From Chitinophagaceae bacterium (lineage in GTDB: Bacteria > Bacteroidota > Bacteroidia > Chitinophagales > Chitinophagaceae): 61,171 bases of DNA. The stretch is from assembly GCA_947381435.1 (NCBI GenBank), contig CANCVE010000014.1, forward strand, positions 1 through 61,171, read 5' to 3'. This document shows positions 33,197 to 41,514 of this stretch, piece after piece. Position 1 is the first letter of the stretch, and each line of letters starts with the position of its first letter. A model generated the notes under the pieces. The model was given only the letters and a program-made list of their open reading frames with translations, was not told the DNA's origin and made no database searches. The position numbers and the translations under genes are program-made.

Positions 33197-34225
33197 TTAT
33201 AGCTTTATACCAGCTTGACTAGCCTTTAGCTTATAGCTTGCTTCATCAATTCCTTTCAACTCTTCGAGCTGATCAGTTTCTAAAAGCTTGTCATAACTAA
33301 GTTTCATCAATTCGCCAAGTCTGGTTTGCTTTTCATCTGATAAGCCAGTTGAGGTCATTCTGCGCTCAACACTTTCATAAGGTTTCATACCGTCCAAAAT
33401 CTCTTTGGTTGTATCAAAATCAGCCTTCGCCAATTTGATATACTTATCCTTATCTCCAGCAGCCAATTTGTTTGCACCAATAGCTCCTTCAACCAAACTG
33501 GTAATCTTAGCCTCAACCATTGCTTCCTCTAAGTCCTTTACTTTCTTTTCAGCAGTTTCTTTATCTGCTTTCAACTTAGTAATCCCTTTGTTTTCAGCAA
33601 CTAAAGCCTCTAGCTTTACCATTACTTCATCTTCTGTTGCTATCTCAAGCAACGAAAGTTTTTGTGCAGCAAGTTTCAACAAGCTCATATTTTCATTTTT
33701 TATTGTGATTGGTAATAATGTATCCAAGAACTTCTTTACATCTTTTTCAGTGCTTACAGAAAGCTTTGCAACGTCTCCATTAGCTGCACGTACAGCGAGA
33801 GCATTACGACAGTTTGGTATATCAACTATGGAAGCTTCCAAGATTCCCCACTTAGTAATGGTTGGCAGCTTTTGTCCTGCTAGCTTTAATTTAACATCAC
33901 CACTAACCTCCATAGGATCAAGCCAGATACTAGCACCATTCATGTAACCCCTTTCAACTTTACCTTGTACTTCCATTGCAAAAGGATCAGCATCATCAAA
34001 GTCAGGCTTTGCTTTTAGCTTATTGTCCTCCACTCGTATATCATACCATTTACCTATAGGAAGTACAATACTTGTTTTGTTTTCATCATCTGGGCGTACA
34101 TGCTGACAGTGCATTACTGGATTGTTATCAAAGCCATTGCTTTGATAACCGCTCAGTAAGCAGCGAAAGCCGTTCATTACAACGCTCTCATCCATTAATA
34201 CAAAATCAATATTCAGTTTAGCCAT
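33197..34225 (-). CDS. Prohead protease with scaffold domain (Mu gpI/Z-like)
   Basis: From the ATG at 34225 the protein is 342 residues. The N-terminal ~170 residues match the serine prohead protease fold: FRCLLSGYQSNG, HCQHVRPDDE (likely catalytic His), GYMNGASIWLDP and ILEASIVDIPNCRNA (typical of the (E)xSxVD(I/V)P block). The C-terminal ~170 residues are helical and charged (AENKGITKLKADKETAEKK), a built-in scaffold. The frame to 34303 would begin in the AT-rich spacer and is rejected. Protease and scaffold come from one gene, as in Mu. Confidence 0.85.
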   Translation of the reverse strand: MAKLNIDFVLMDESVVMNGFRCLLSGYQSNGFDNNPVMHCQHVRPDDENKTSIVLPIGKWYDIRVEDNKLKAKPDFDDADPFAMEVQGKVERGYMNGASIWLDPMEVSGDVKLKLAGQKLPTITKWGILEASIVDIPNCRNALAVRAANGDVAKLSVSTEKDVKKFLDTLLPITIKNENMSLLKLAAQKLSLLEIATEDEVMVKLEALVAENKGITKLKADKETAEKKVKDLEEAMVEAKITSLVEGAIGANKLAAGDKDKYIKLAKADFDTTKEILDGMKPYESVERRMTSTGLSDEKQTRLGELMKLSYDKLLETDQLEELKGIDEASYKLKASQAGIKL

Positions 34226-34409
34226 CAGTAAAATAATAATGTTACATCTTAAATTTTTGCTTTTTGAGCGATTCAGGATGTAAAGTTGCACCGCCAAAAA
34301 CACCTGTCAAAACGTAGTATTTAGCATACAACACCCACTATACCAGCATAGCCGACCTACTGTACCGTCATGGTTTTTACACCTATAAATACACCCCTAT
34401 TTTAATCAA

Positions 34410-34426
34410 CTTTGTTGGAAACAAAG
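34410..34426. promoter_or_regulatory. Inverted repeat before the small terminase gene
   Basis: CTTTGTT-GGA-AACAAAG, perfect 7-bp arms, ends 2 bp before the start codon at 34429. The left arm contains a TTTG preceded by TCAA, resembling the end of a Bacteroidetes -7 element. It could be an operator or hairpin that controls the divergent late promoters in 34226-34428. Confidence 0.5.
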
Positions 34427-34428
34427 GG

Positions 34429-34935
34429 ATGGCAACAACAATAAAACAAAAGAAAAGCACTTCTAAAGCTACCTCCAGCAAGCCCACAAAGGCATCACTA
34501 ACGGATAAACAGTATTTAGCTAGAATACTATTTACTCGTGAGAAGCTGGAGCAGAAGTTAATTGCCGAAAAGGTTGGAGTAAGTGAAAAGACTATTGGCA
34601 AATGGGTTAACGAGAACAATTGGCATTCTGTGCGCAATCGTTTACTAATTGGTAAGGAAGAGGTATTAAACAGCTTTTACGAGCAATTAGCTGAGATTAA
34701 TGAATTTATACGCAGCAAGCCTGAAGGAGAAAGATATGGAGACAGTAAGGTGTCTGACACTCAGGTAAAACTAACAGCTGCCATCCGTAATATGGAAACT
34801 GAACTTGCCATAGCTGACCTAGTAGAAAGTGGGATGAGGTTTATAAAATATATACAGCGTGTAGGAACCATAGACCAGGTGAAAGAAACTGAGGAGCTAT
34901 GGAATTCTTTCTTGATGGAAAACTTTAAAAAATGA
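34429..34935 (+). CDS. Small terminase-like protein with HTH
   Basis: The 168-residue protein has a basic N-terminus, then a helix-turn-helix (KLEQKLIAEKVGVSEKTIGKW, ~38-58) and a helical C-terminal region (NMETELAIADLVESGMRF). The HTH and its position before the large terminase mark it as the DNA-recognition subunit. It overlaps the large subunit gene by 4 bp. It is the first gene of the plus-strand head module, 203 bp from the divergent protease gene. Confidence 0.8.
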   Translation: MATTIKQKKSTSKATSSKPTKASLTDKQYLARILFTREKLEQKLIAEKVGVSEKTIGKWVNENNWHSVRNRLLIGKEEVLNSFYEQLAEINEFIRSKPEGERYGDSKVSDTQVKLTAAIRNMETELAIADLVESGMRFIKYIQRVGTIDQVKETEELWNSFLMENFKK

Positions 34936-36491
34936 GTACGTTAAAAGTGGGCAATAAAAGTGATAAGCAAGCAATTGCAGAATGGGAGGAATTCCGGGCG
35001 AGCATTGCTAATGCCACAATTGTAGACTTAAACGAGACTGAAGCTGAAAAGAGGAAACGCATCAAGAAACTGGAAGCTGACCCAGAACAATGGTTTGCCT
35101 ACTACTTTCCTAAGTATTGCTTTGCCAAACCTGCACCGTTTCAGATAAAAAGTACACGAAGGATCCTGCGTGCTGAAAAACGATTCTACCAACGCCGTGC
35201 ATGGGCTAGAGGACTAGCCAAGAGTACACGCCGTATGATGGAAGTATTTTACATCATGTTCGTTAAAAAACTTCGTGTAAATGCCTTGTTAATCAGTAAG
35301 AGTAATGACAACGCAGTACGCTTACTAGACAGTTATATGGTAAACTTAGAAGCCAATAATCGTATTATTAATGATTATGGAGTACAGGAGAAGCCGGGCA
35401 AGTGGACACACGGCGAGTTCACAACAAAGAAGGGCTGTACATTCAGGGCTGTGGGTGCAGACCAGAACCCACGTGGTGCCAAGAACGAGGAGTTGCGTAT
35501 TAACATCGTAATATTTGATGACGTTGATGATGACGAAGTTTGCCGTAATCCTGAACGTGTCAACCAACGTTGGCTGTGGATAGAGCAGGCTGTTATACCC
35601 ACTGTTGACATTAGCAACATTTACTACATATTCTTTGATAATAACATCATTGCTGAAGATAGCTTGGCCGTGCGAGCTGGAGAATATGCCGATGATGTGG
35701 AGACCATTAATATAAGGGACGAGAACGGGGTGTCCTCGTGGCCTGAAAAAAACAGCGAGGATGATATTGATTACATGCTTTCCATCGTAAGCTACGAGAG
35801 CGGCCAAAAGGAGTATTTCAACAATCCAATATCGCAGGGTAAGACATTCAAGGAAATGACTTATGGCAAATGCCCGCCTTTGAAAGCTTTGGATTGCGTA
35901 ATCATTTACGCCGATCCTTCACCAAGCAATAAGGATAAGCCAACGTTGAAGGCGAAGGTGCAGCAATCGTGTAAGGCTGTAGTAGTAATTGGTTTTTATA
36001 ACATGCGATACTATGTTTACAAGGCGTGGGTGGACACGGTAAGTAATGCAACTTTTTTGGACTGGTTATATGCCTCAAAGGAATTTGTTGGTAATGCTAC
36101 ACAGGTTTATACCTACATAGAAAACAACTCACTCCAGGACCCATTTTACCAACAGGTGCTTTTACCCATGATAGCCGCCAAGGATAAGGAGTTAAATACC
36201 CATTTGAATGTCACACCAGACGACAGAGATAAGCCCGAAAAATGGTTTCGTATTGAGGGAACGCTTGAGCCGTTGAACCGAATGGGCAACCTTATTTTAA
36301 ACGTAGGGGAAAAGGATAATCCGCACATGAAACGTTTGGAAGCACAGTTTTTAAGTGCTGCACCCAATACAAAGATTATGGATGGTCCGGATGCTGTAGA
36401 AGGCGGTGTGTTTAAGGCAAAGGAAAAAGCTAGGGTATTGGTTAACCGAATGAAATTAGGCACTCGTAAAACAAATTTAAAACGCATTTAA
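34932..36491 (+). CDS. Terminase large subunit
   Basis: The 519-residue packaging ATPase-nuclease has a Walker-A-like ARGLAKSTRR near residue 95, Walker B INIVIFDDVDDDE near 195, and a nuclease domain with CVIIYADPSPS and a late acidic site near DAVEGGVFK. The enzyme translocates DNA into the prohead and cuts it by headful packaging as in Mu gp28. The WFAYYFPKYCFAKPAP N-terminal block is typical of Mu-like terminases. Flanked by the small subunit and the gp36-like gene. Confidence 0.9.
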   Translation: MSTLKVGNKSDKQAIAEWEEFRASIANATIVDLNETEAEKRKRIKKLEADPEQWFAYYFPKYCFAKPAPFQIKSTRRILRAEKRFYQRRAWARGLAKSTRRMMEVFYIMFVKKLRVNALLISKSNDNAVRLLDSYMVNLEANNRIINDYGVQEKPGKWTHGEFTTKKGCTFRAVGADQNPRGAKNEELRINIVIFDDVDDDEVCRNPERVNQRWLWIEQAVIPTVDISNIYYIFFDNNIIAEDSLAVRAGEYADDVETINIRDENGVSSWPEKNSEDDIDYMLSIVSYESGQKEYFNNPISQGKTFKEMTYGKCPPLKALDCVIIYADPSPSNKDKPTLKAKVQQSCKAVVVIGFYNMRYYVYKAWVDTVSNATFLDWLYASKEFVGNATQVYTYIENNSLQDPFYQQVLLPMIAAKDKELNTHLNVTPDDRDKPEKWFRIEGTLEPLNRMGNLILNVGEKDNPHMKRLEAQFLSAAPNTKIMDGPDAVEGGVFKAKEKARVLVNRMKLGTRKTNLKRI

Positions 36492-36492
36492 A

Positions 36493-36930
36493 ATGTATTT
36501 AACACCAACAGAATTATCATCACATTTATATCCTGAAGTACAACAGGAAATAGCACGTAGCACCTCTGATACTACGTTGGCTCAGCAAGCCATTAATGCT
36601 GCGATTGATGAAGCTAAAAGCTACCTGACGCACTATGATGTAGCAGCCATCTTCAACGCCACTAGCGCAAACCGCAATAACATCATACTCATGTATGTAA
36701 AAGATATTGCTGTTTGGCATTTTATCAATTTATGTAATGCAGCCGTGGAGTGGGAGGTTAGGGAAAGCCGTTATGATAAAGCTATTAAGTTTTTATGCAA
36801 CGTTCAAAAAGGTGAAGCAAGCCCCGACCTACCACTGGTAACCGATGGTGGCACATTAGGGAATGGATATGAAAGGGATGTACGTTTTGGTGGAAACCCA
36901 CGTAGGGGTAATAGACCAGGTAATTACTAA
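36493..36930 (+). CDS. Mu gp36-like head protein (DUF1320)
   Basis: The 145-residue protein starts MYLTPTELSSHLYPEVQQEI and has TLAQQAINAAIDEAKSYL followed by IILMYVKDIAVWHFINL, the pattern of DUF1320/gp36, which forms part of the head-tail joining region. It begins one base after the terminase stop. The C-terminus is Gly- and Arg-rich. Confidence 0.75.
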   Translation: MYLTPTELSSHLYPEVQQEIARSTSDTTLAQQAINAAIDEAKSYLTHYDVAAIFNATSANRNNIILMYVKDIAVWHFINLCNAAVEWEVRESRYDKAIKFLCNVQKGEASPDLPLVTDGGTLGNGYERDVRFGGNPRRGNRPGNY

Positions 36931-36947
36931 TCTTCAAAATTTAGAAC

Positions 36948-37187
36948 ATGAATATTTTTCAAAAGGTACTCAATAACTACCTACTCAATCTCAGCTATAA
37001 GAAAGCAGTAAAAGAAGCTGATAAGGAACATGCTCAAACAGGCAGGAAGACATTTGTGATATTGTATGACAGAGACTTTATGGCCATAACAAAGAAGCGA
37101 ATGAAAAAGCTTAGGGCAGCAGGATTACTAGGTAATGATGCACTGAAGGGCATTGAAAAAAGGGCAATCTATACAGCGGGCAAATAA
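36948..37187 (+). CDS. Small hypothetical phage protein
   Basis: A 79-residue basic protein (FVILYDRDFMAITKKRMKKL) between the gp36-like and portal genes. I do not recognise it. Tight spacing (17 and 12 bp) shows it belongs to the head operon. Confidence 0.6.
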   Translation: MNIFQKVLNNYLLNLSYKKAVKEADKEHAQTGRKTFVILYDRDFMAITKKRMKKLRAAGLLGNDALKGIEKRAIYTAGK

Positions 37188-37199
37188 TCAAATACTACT

Positions 37200-38573
37200 A
37201 TGGAAGACATTAGTGTAACAAAGTCCAACGAGGACTTATATGGCACAAGCAATCAGGACCAGGGAATAAAGATTCAAAATATCGTATTCCGTCCCCTTGT
37301 ACGGCAAAGTCAAGATATACAGAAGTGGCGAAATGCACTCATATACGCAGAAAGCATGGTGGGCATCCGTGTGCCGCTGTATGAGTTGTATTCTGATATA
37401 GAATTAGACCCGGTACTTAGTAACCTCAAGGCTAAGCGCATATTGGGTGTGACCAAGAACAAACTTGTCTATTTGGATAAGGATGGCAAGGAAGTGGACA
37501 ATGTGATGAAGGTATTGAACACCTATAACTTCCGTCAGTTGAGAAAGGAAATCCAGTTGTATAAATTCGATGGCAAGAAGGTTATTGAGTTGATTTTGGA
37601 GGATGGAAAGTTCAGGTTCTTCGCACCTGATCGCCGTAACATACGCCCACGTCAGGGCAAGATAGTGTTTGAGCAATACGGCAGTGATGGTATCCTTTAC
37701 CGTGAAGGTCAATATCCAAAATATGTGTTTGAGGTGGGCGAGGATGAAGATTTGGGATTGCTATTGAAGGCTGCACCATTGGTTATATACAAGCGTGGCA
37801 GTCTGGGCGACTGGTCTCAGTTTTCCGAGCTGTTCGGTATGCCATTCCGAAAGGCAACATGGGATGGCTTCAACGAAGCCACCCGCATACAATTGGAGGA
37901 TGCAATGGAGCGGGCAGGGTCGGCAGCTTATGCGGTTTTGCCTGAAGGAACGACAATGGAGTTCTTGGAAGCCAAAAGCACGACCAACAGCAGTAAGGTG
38001 TATGATGACCTAAGGAAGGCATGTAATGAGGAAATGAGTATTCTCATCCTTGGTCAAAGTCAAACTACCCAAAAGACACAAGGCAGCTTGGGTGGTAATG
38101 ATGATACCCACGAGAAAACGGAGGATGAGATAAATGAGGATGACAGGATGGATGAGTTGGCCATCATGAACGAACGTGTGAAACCGATCCTTATCAACCT
38201 TGGATTGATGACTGAGGATGGTGGCAGCTTCTCGCACCACGAAGGCGAAGAGGACTTGGAGCCTAAAGATGCTGTAGATATGGCCATAAAGATGAAGCAA
38301 GCGGGCACTCCGGTAGATGATGACACCATGTATCAGATAAGCCGTATAGCAAAGCCTGCCAATTATGCAGCTATCAAAACGCAAATGGAAGCAGAAAAGC
38401 AGGAACAAATTGAGGCGATGGCACAAGAGCATCCGCCGATGGACGAGCAAAACCCTAAAAAAGGAGGCAAAAAGGCTAATGATAAAACCAATCCTAAAAA
38501 GAACCCAGCCAAATTGTCGTTCATGGATTCCATGCGTCAAACTCTTTCTGATTTTTTCGACCCAGCCCACTAG
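37200..38573 (+). CDS. Portal protein (DUF935, Mu gp29-like)
   Basis: The 457-residue protein is the head vertex portal. It has QSQDIQKWRNALIYAES near the N-terminus, IELDPVLSNLKAKR, KVIELILEDGKFRFFAPDR, KRGSLGDWSQFSELFGMP and YDDLRKACNEEMSILILGQS, the pattern of DUF935 portals. The C-terminus (~410-457) is Lys-rich and probably flexible, ending SDFFDPAH. The TTT-TTC codons there form part of a -1 slippery heptamer (38552-38558), so some ribosomes may continue into the MuF frame. It is cotranscribed with the head module. Confidence 0.9.
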   Translation: MEDISVTKSNEDLYGTSNQDQGIKIQNIVFRPLVRQSQDIQKWRNALIYAESMVGIRVPLYELYSDIELDPVLSNLKAKRILGVTKNKLVYLDKDGKEVDNVMKVLNTYNFRQLRKEIQLYKFDGKKVIELILEDGKFRFFAPDRRNIRPRQGKIVFEQYGSDGILYREGQYPKYVFEVGEDEDLGLLLKAAPLVIYKRGSLGDWSQFSELFGMPFRKATWDGFNEATRIQLEDAMERAGSAAYAVLPEGTTMEFLEAKSTTNSSKVYDDLRKACNEEMSILILGQSQTTQKTQGSLGGNDDTHEKTEDEINEDDRMDELAIMNERVKPILINLGLMTEDGGSFSHHEGEEDLEPKDAVDMAIKMKQAGTPVDDDTMYQISRIAKPANYAAIKTQMEAEKQEQIEAMAQEHPPMDEQNPKKGGKKANDKTNPKKNPAKLSFMDSMRQTLSDFFDPAH

Positions 38574-38598
38574 CACTTAAAAAGTACCTGAGTGGGCT
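38552..38598 (+). promoter_or_regulatory. Candidate -1 programmed ribosomal frameshift signal, portal to MuF
   Basis: T-TTT-TTC (38552-38558) is a U-UUU-UUC heptamer aligned with the portal frame (codons TTT 38553, TTC 38556). After a 5-base spacer (38559-38563), AGCCCACT (38564-38571) pairs perfectly with AGTGGGCT (38591-38598). An inner ACTT/AAGT pair (38575-38578/38582-38585) extends the stem. The portal stop codon (38571-38573) lies within the hairpin. In the -1 frame the only upstream stop is TGA at 38549-38551, and the frame then stays open through the whole MuF gene. All three parts of a textbook -1 frameshift site are therefore present. Confidence 0.8.
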
Positions 38599-38605
38599 AC
38601 CCGGA

Positions 38606-40144
38606 TTGAAGCATGAAGAAATAGTAACGCAACTGAGCTCAGTCTATGAAGATTGTTGCGAAGGCGACACCCATGTTCATACTAACCAATGGAAGCTTTC
38701 TGCTACTGAAGAAAAAGGCTTTACAGATGCAGTAGCAAGCATGGTGGAAAGGGTTTGGAAAGAAAAGGGATTACCCGAAGGCGATATTGATAAGCCCGTA
38801 GTTGCTGAGTTCGCCAAAAGGTTATGGACTGGTGTAGAAAAGGGCTATGGCAAGAAACTAACTGAAGTTGACTTTTCTTCACCCGACAATGAAATGCTTG
38901 CCGCCTTACAAAAGAACGTATGGCAGTTTTCGGCAGCTAAGAACTATCAACAGCTTCGGGCATTGACGGATGCGTTAATAGGTGATGATGGCAAACTAAG
39001 AAGCTACAAGGACTTCAAGCTGGAAGCGTTCAAGATAAACGACCAGTACATTAACCAATGGTTGCAAACAGAGTATGACCTTGCAGTTTCAGGAAGCCAG
39101 ATGGCGGCTAAATGGGTGAACATCACTGCCCAGTCCGATACATTAACCTTACTGGAGTTTGATGCGGTAATAGATAGCAGAACATCAGACTTATGCCGTA
39201 GCCTGAATAAGACCATCCTGCCTATTAATGATCCGTTTTGGAAAACTTACTATCCTCCCAATCATTTCAAGTGTAGGAGCACGGTTTGGCAACGTCAAAA
39301 AGGAAAGATTACTCCAGCGGACAAAATACCTAGTGCAGATATACCGCCAATGTTCCGGGTGAACCTTGCACAGGAACAATTGGTATTTCCTCCAAAGCAT
39401 CCATATTATGACAAGCTGCCAAGCTCGGTTGAAAACTCATTGAAAGATGTTTTACCTAAAGATCCAGTAACCAATTTGAACGATTTGAATAAGTACTTCA
39501 AAACTTATGCTTCTGAAAATCCTGATGATTTCAAAAGGGGTTTTCATATAATAGCTGAAGAAAGAAATGCTCGTAACAATGGTAGTACTGATAGCAGAGG
39601 AACTATCTTCCTAAAAAAAGATAGACTGAATAATGTAATTGAATCATTGAATAGAAAGAATAGCACATTTGAACAGGAAGATTCACTAAGTACACTTTGG
39701 CATGAAATAAACCATAATAAAAACATTTATGGTTCTGCATTGATGAATAAAACTCAAAGGTTCTATATGGAATGTGCTAATGAGTTTGTCAGTAGAAAAA
39801 CGTTACCAGATTTTATTGCCAAATTAGGTAAGGAGTTTAGCAATCCAATTTTAACTGAAGATAGGAAGTCAACAGGTTACAATACAATGGTTAAGAATAT
39901 TGACTATTTATTTAAAAAGGCTGGACTTGAAAAAGAGGGATTGGAACTAATGAAGAAATTGGCTTATGATACTAGGTACGATAAAATACATCAAGACATG
40001 ATTAATGAAACAAGTGGATTATTAGTCAACTTGAATAAGAAAATTAAACCTATTCAGGCGAGAAGAATTGTCAGGTTATGTGTGGAAGCTGGACAAAAGA
40101 GCATTAGTACAAATGAACGGGTAGACATGTTTTTTAAAGGATAG
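38606..40144 (+). CDS. MuF head protein with C-terminal metallopeptidase-like (toxin) domain
   Basis: The open frame runs from 38552; the first conventional start codon is TTG at 38606, and coding-like sequence (LKKYLSGLPG) extends upstream of it, so translation probably enters by -1 frameshifting from the portal gene. Residue numbers count from TTG. Residues ~150-235 are the MuF (SPP1 gp7/Mu gp30) domain with EFDAVIDSRTSDLC and PPNHFKCRSTVW. Residues ~285-512 are an AT-rich, unrelated extension with LWHEINHNKN (HEINH, 366-370) and MECANEFVSRKTLP (E389/E393), a zinc-metallopeptidase arrangement reminiscent of ImmA/IrrE. C-terminal effector domains on MuF proteins are known as phage polymorphic toxins. 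A small antisense gene ends 7 bp away and may encode immunity. Confidence 0.82.
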   Translation: MKHEEIVTQLSSVYEDCCEGDTHVHTNQWKLSATEEKGFTDAVASMVERVWKEKGLPEGDIDKPVVAEFAKRLWTGVEKGYGKKLTEVDFSSPDNEMLAALQKNVWQFSAAKNYQQLRALTDALIGDDGKLRSYKDFKLEAFKINDQYINQWLQTEYDLAVSGSQMAAKWVNITAQSDTLTLLEFDAVIDSRTSDLCRSLNKTILPINDPFWKTYYPPNHFKCRSTVWQRQKGKITPADKIPSADIPPMFRVNLAQEQLVFPPKHPYYDKLPSSVENSLKDVLPKDPVTNLNDLNKYFKTYASENPDDFKRGFHIIAEERNARNNGSTDSRGTIFLKKDRLNNVIESLNRKNSTFEQEDSLSTLWHEINHNKNIYGSALMNKTQRFYMECANEFVSRKTLPDFIAKLGKEFSNPILTEDRKSTGYNTMVKNIDYLFKKAGLEKEGLELMKKLAYDTRYDKIHQDMINETSGLLVNLNKKIKPIQARRIVRLCVEAGQKSISTNERVDMFFKG

Positions 40145-40151
40145 TTATTTT

Positions 40152-40394
40152 CTATTCTAAACCAGTTGTAGGAAAGGCTTCAAGAGCTTCCAGTTTAGCT
40201 TCAATCCTTTTTAATTCTATTGGTTTATGTGTTAATTCGAAAAAATATGACAAGTCCTGAAGAAGAGCAATGTCATAAAATCCTTCTGGAGAATTGTTGG
40301 TGGTGTCCCTAATGTAATCTACCTCATTAGTTGCACTCACCCCTAGCTCTTCAAGTATTTCTTTTGATGGGTTATATGTAAATATTGTTTCCAA
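40152..40394 (-). CDS. Small antisense gene, candidate immunity protein to the MuF domain
   Basis: The 80-residue product (TTG at 40394; a longer TTG frame reaches 40421) reads LETIFTYNPSKEILEELGVS, then an acidic region and a helical C-terminus IELKRIEAKLEALEAF. It is the only minus-strand gene inside the plus-strand head module, ends tail-to-tail with the MuF toxin-like domain 7 bp away, and has its own TATATTTG promoter. The local base composition is as AT-rich as the MuF C-terminal extension. This is what an immunity gene transferred with its effector would look like. I do not recognise the family; the role is inference from context. Confidence 0.6.
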   Translation of the reverse strand: METIFTYNPSKEILEELGVSATNEVDYIRDTTNNSPEGFYDIALLQDLSYFFELTHKPIELKRIEAKLEALEAFPTTGLE

Positions 40395-40398
40395 GACA

Positions 40399-40432
40399 CA
40401 AATATAATAACAGATGAACAATTACGAACAAA
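40399..40432 (-). promoter_or_regulatory. Bacteroidetes-type promoter for the candidate immunity gene
   Basis: On the minus strand TTTG (40429-40432) and TATATTTG (40399-40406) are separated by 22 bases, close to the consensus TTTG-N19-21-TAnnTTTG. The transcript would begin at or near the TTG start codon, so a leaderless message is possible. It lies across the start of the plus-strand gpG gene. Confidence 0.65.
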
Positions 40433-40998
40433 TATCACAATTGGGCATTCAGCTTCAGACAAAGTTTGAAGTTATAGCCGCCGCAAAAACACTTCGTTTT
40501 GTGGGTGGTAACTTTTCGGCTCAAGGTTACCAAGGTAATAGCTTCAATCCTTGGGCTGCACGAAAGAAGCAAAGGAGTAAGGATATTGGTAGGGCTTTAC
40601 TAGTACAGTCTGGTAGGCTTCGGCGTGGATGGAATAGCAGGGTGTTGAGACCAGGAGAAGTGAAGATATTCAATGATGTGCCTTATGCTGAAATACATAA
40701 TAATGGTGGCACTATTAAACAGGCTTCACGTAGTGAACTAATCCAACGCAATCGCCATAAGGAAACTATCTATTACAAAAAGGGTAAGAACGCTGGGAGG
40801 ATGAAACAAATGAAGGGACAGTTTGCTAAAGGCACTACGGCAGGCAAGGGTTTCACTTTTGCAGAAAAGACTATTACCATTCCACGCCGCCAGATGATTC
40901 CAACAGACGACAGCGACAGTCCAATACTTCGTGCAGGCATTGAGCGCGACCTGAAGGCAGAGATGCAGAACCTTGAAAACCTAATCAATAACTCATAA
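40414..40998 (+). CDS. Phage virion morphogenesis protein (Mu gpG-like)
   Basis: The 194-residue basic protein has FNPWAARKKQRSKDIGRALL, QSGRLRRGWNSRV, VPYAEIHNNGG and FTFAEKTITIPRRQMIP, the signature of the virion-morphogenesis family (Mu gpG). It is needed for tail-head joining. It begins on the plus strand within the promoter region of the antisense immunity candidate. Confidence 0.85.
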   Translation: MNNYEQISQLGIQLQTKFEVIAAAKTLRFVGGNFSAQGYQGNSFNPWAARKKQRSKDIGRALLVQSGRLRRGWNSRVLRPGEVKIFNDVPYAEIHNNGGTIKQASRSELIQRNRHKETIYYKKGKNAGRMKQMKGQFAKGTTAGKGFTFAEKTITIPRRQMIPTDDSDSPILRAGIERDLKAEMQNLENLINNS

Positions 40999-41010
40999 AT
41001 TAAAAATAAC

Positions 41011-41514
41011 ATGAACTCTTCTTTTGCTAACTTATACCTAAATACAATAGAACGACTTACAGCTGAAGCTGCATTACTCAGGTATATAGAACAAGACTTA
41101 GGACAAATGGAACACTACCCGGAAGGTGGCAGACCACCCGTTTCATTCCCATGCGTATTGATTGACATTGAAGACACCGCCTTTGATGAGATGGGAGAGC
41201 AATGCCAACTGGGCGAAGGCATCTTACAGGTTCGCATCTGCCAGCCTACTTACAGCGCATCCAATAACCTTGCACCTGAAGATGTAAGAAAAACGGCATT
41301 GAGTTATTACGAGACCGAGCAACAGGTTCATGAAGCATTGCATGGATGGGCTAAGGACAATTTTAGTAAGCTAGTACGTGTGAGTGCCAAGACTGAGAAG
41401 CGAAATGATGAGTATAGGGTTAGGGTTTTGCGTTATCGTTTTGGCATGGAGGATTACAGTACTAAAACAAAAACGGTGAAGATTACGAGACCCGACCCTA
41501 CAATTGTAACCTAA
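41011..41514 (+). CDS. Tail terminator-like protein (gp37 position)
   Basis: The 167-residue protein begins MNSSFANLYLNTIERL and has HYPEGGRPPVSFPCVLID, then LGEGILQVRICQPTYS and a late EYRVRVLRYRFGMEDY block. The position after gpG is that of Mu gp37 (tail terminator). It closes the plus-strand head module and overlaps the end of the convergent gene by 4 bp. Confidence 0.65.
   Translation: MNSSFANLYLNTIERLTAEAALLRYIEQDLGQMEHYPEGGRPPVSFPCVLIDIEDTAFDEMGEQCQLGEGILQVRICQPTYSASNNLAPEDVRKTALSYYETEQQVHEALHGWAKDNFSKLVRVSAKTEKRNDEYRVRVLRYRFGMEDYSTKTKTVKITRPDPTIVT

Noticed and set aside
38365-38580. Frame overlapping the portal C-terminus (71 codons)
   Set aside because: Lys/Arg/Trp-rich shadow translation of the portal tail in another frame; the -1 frame relevant to MuF starts at 38552, not here.
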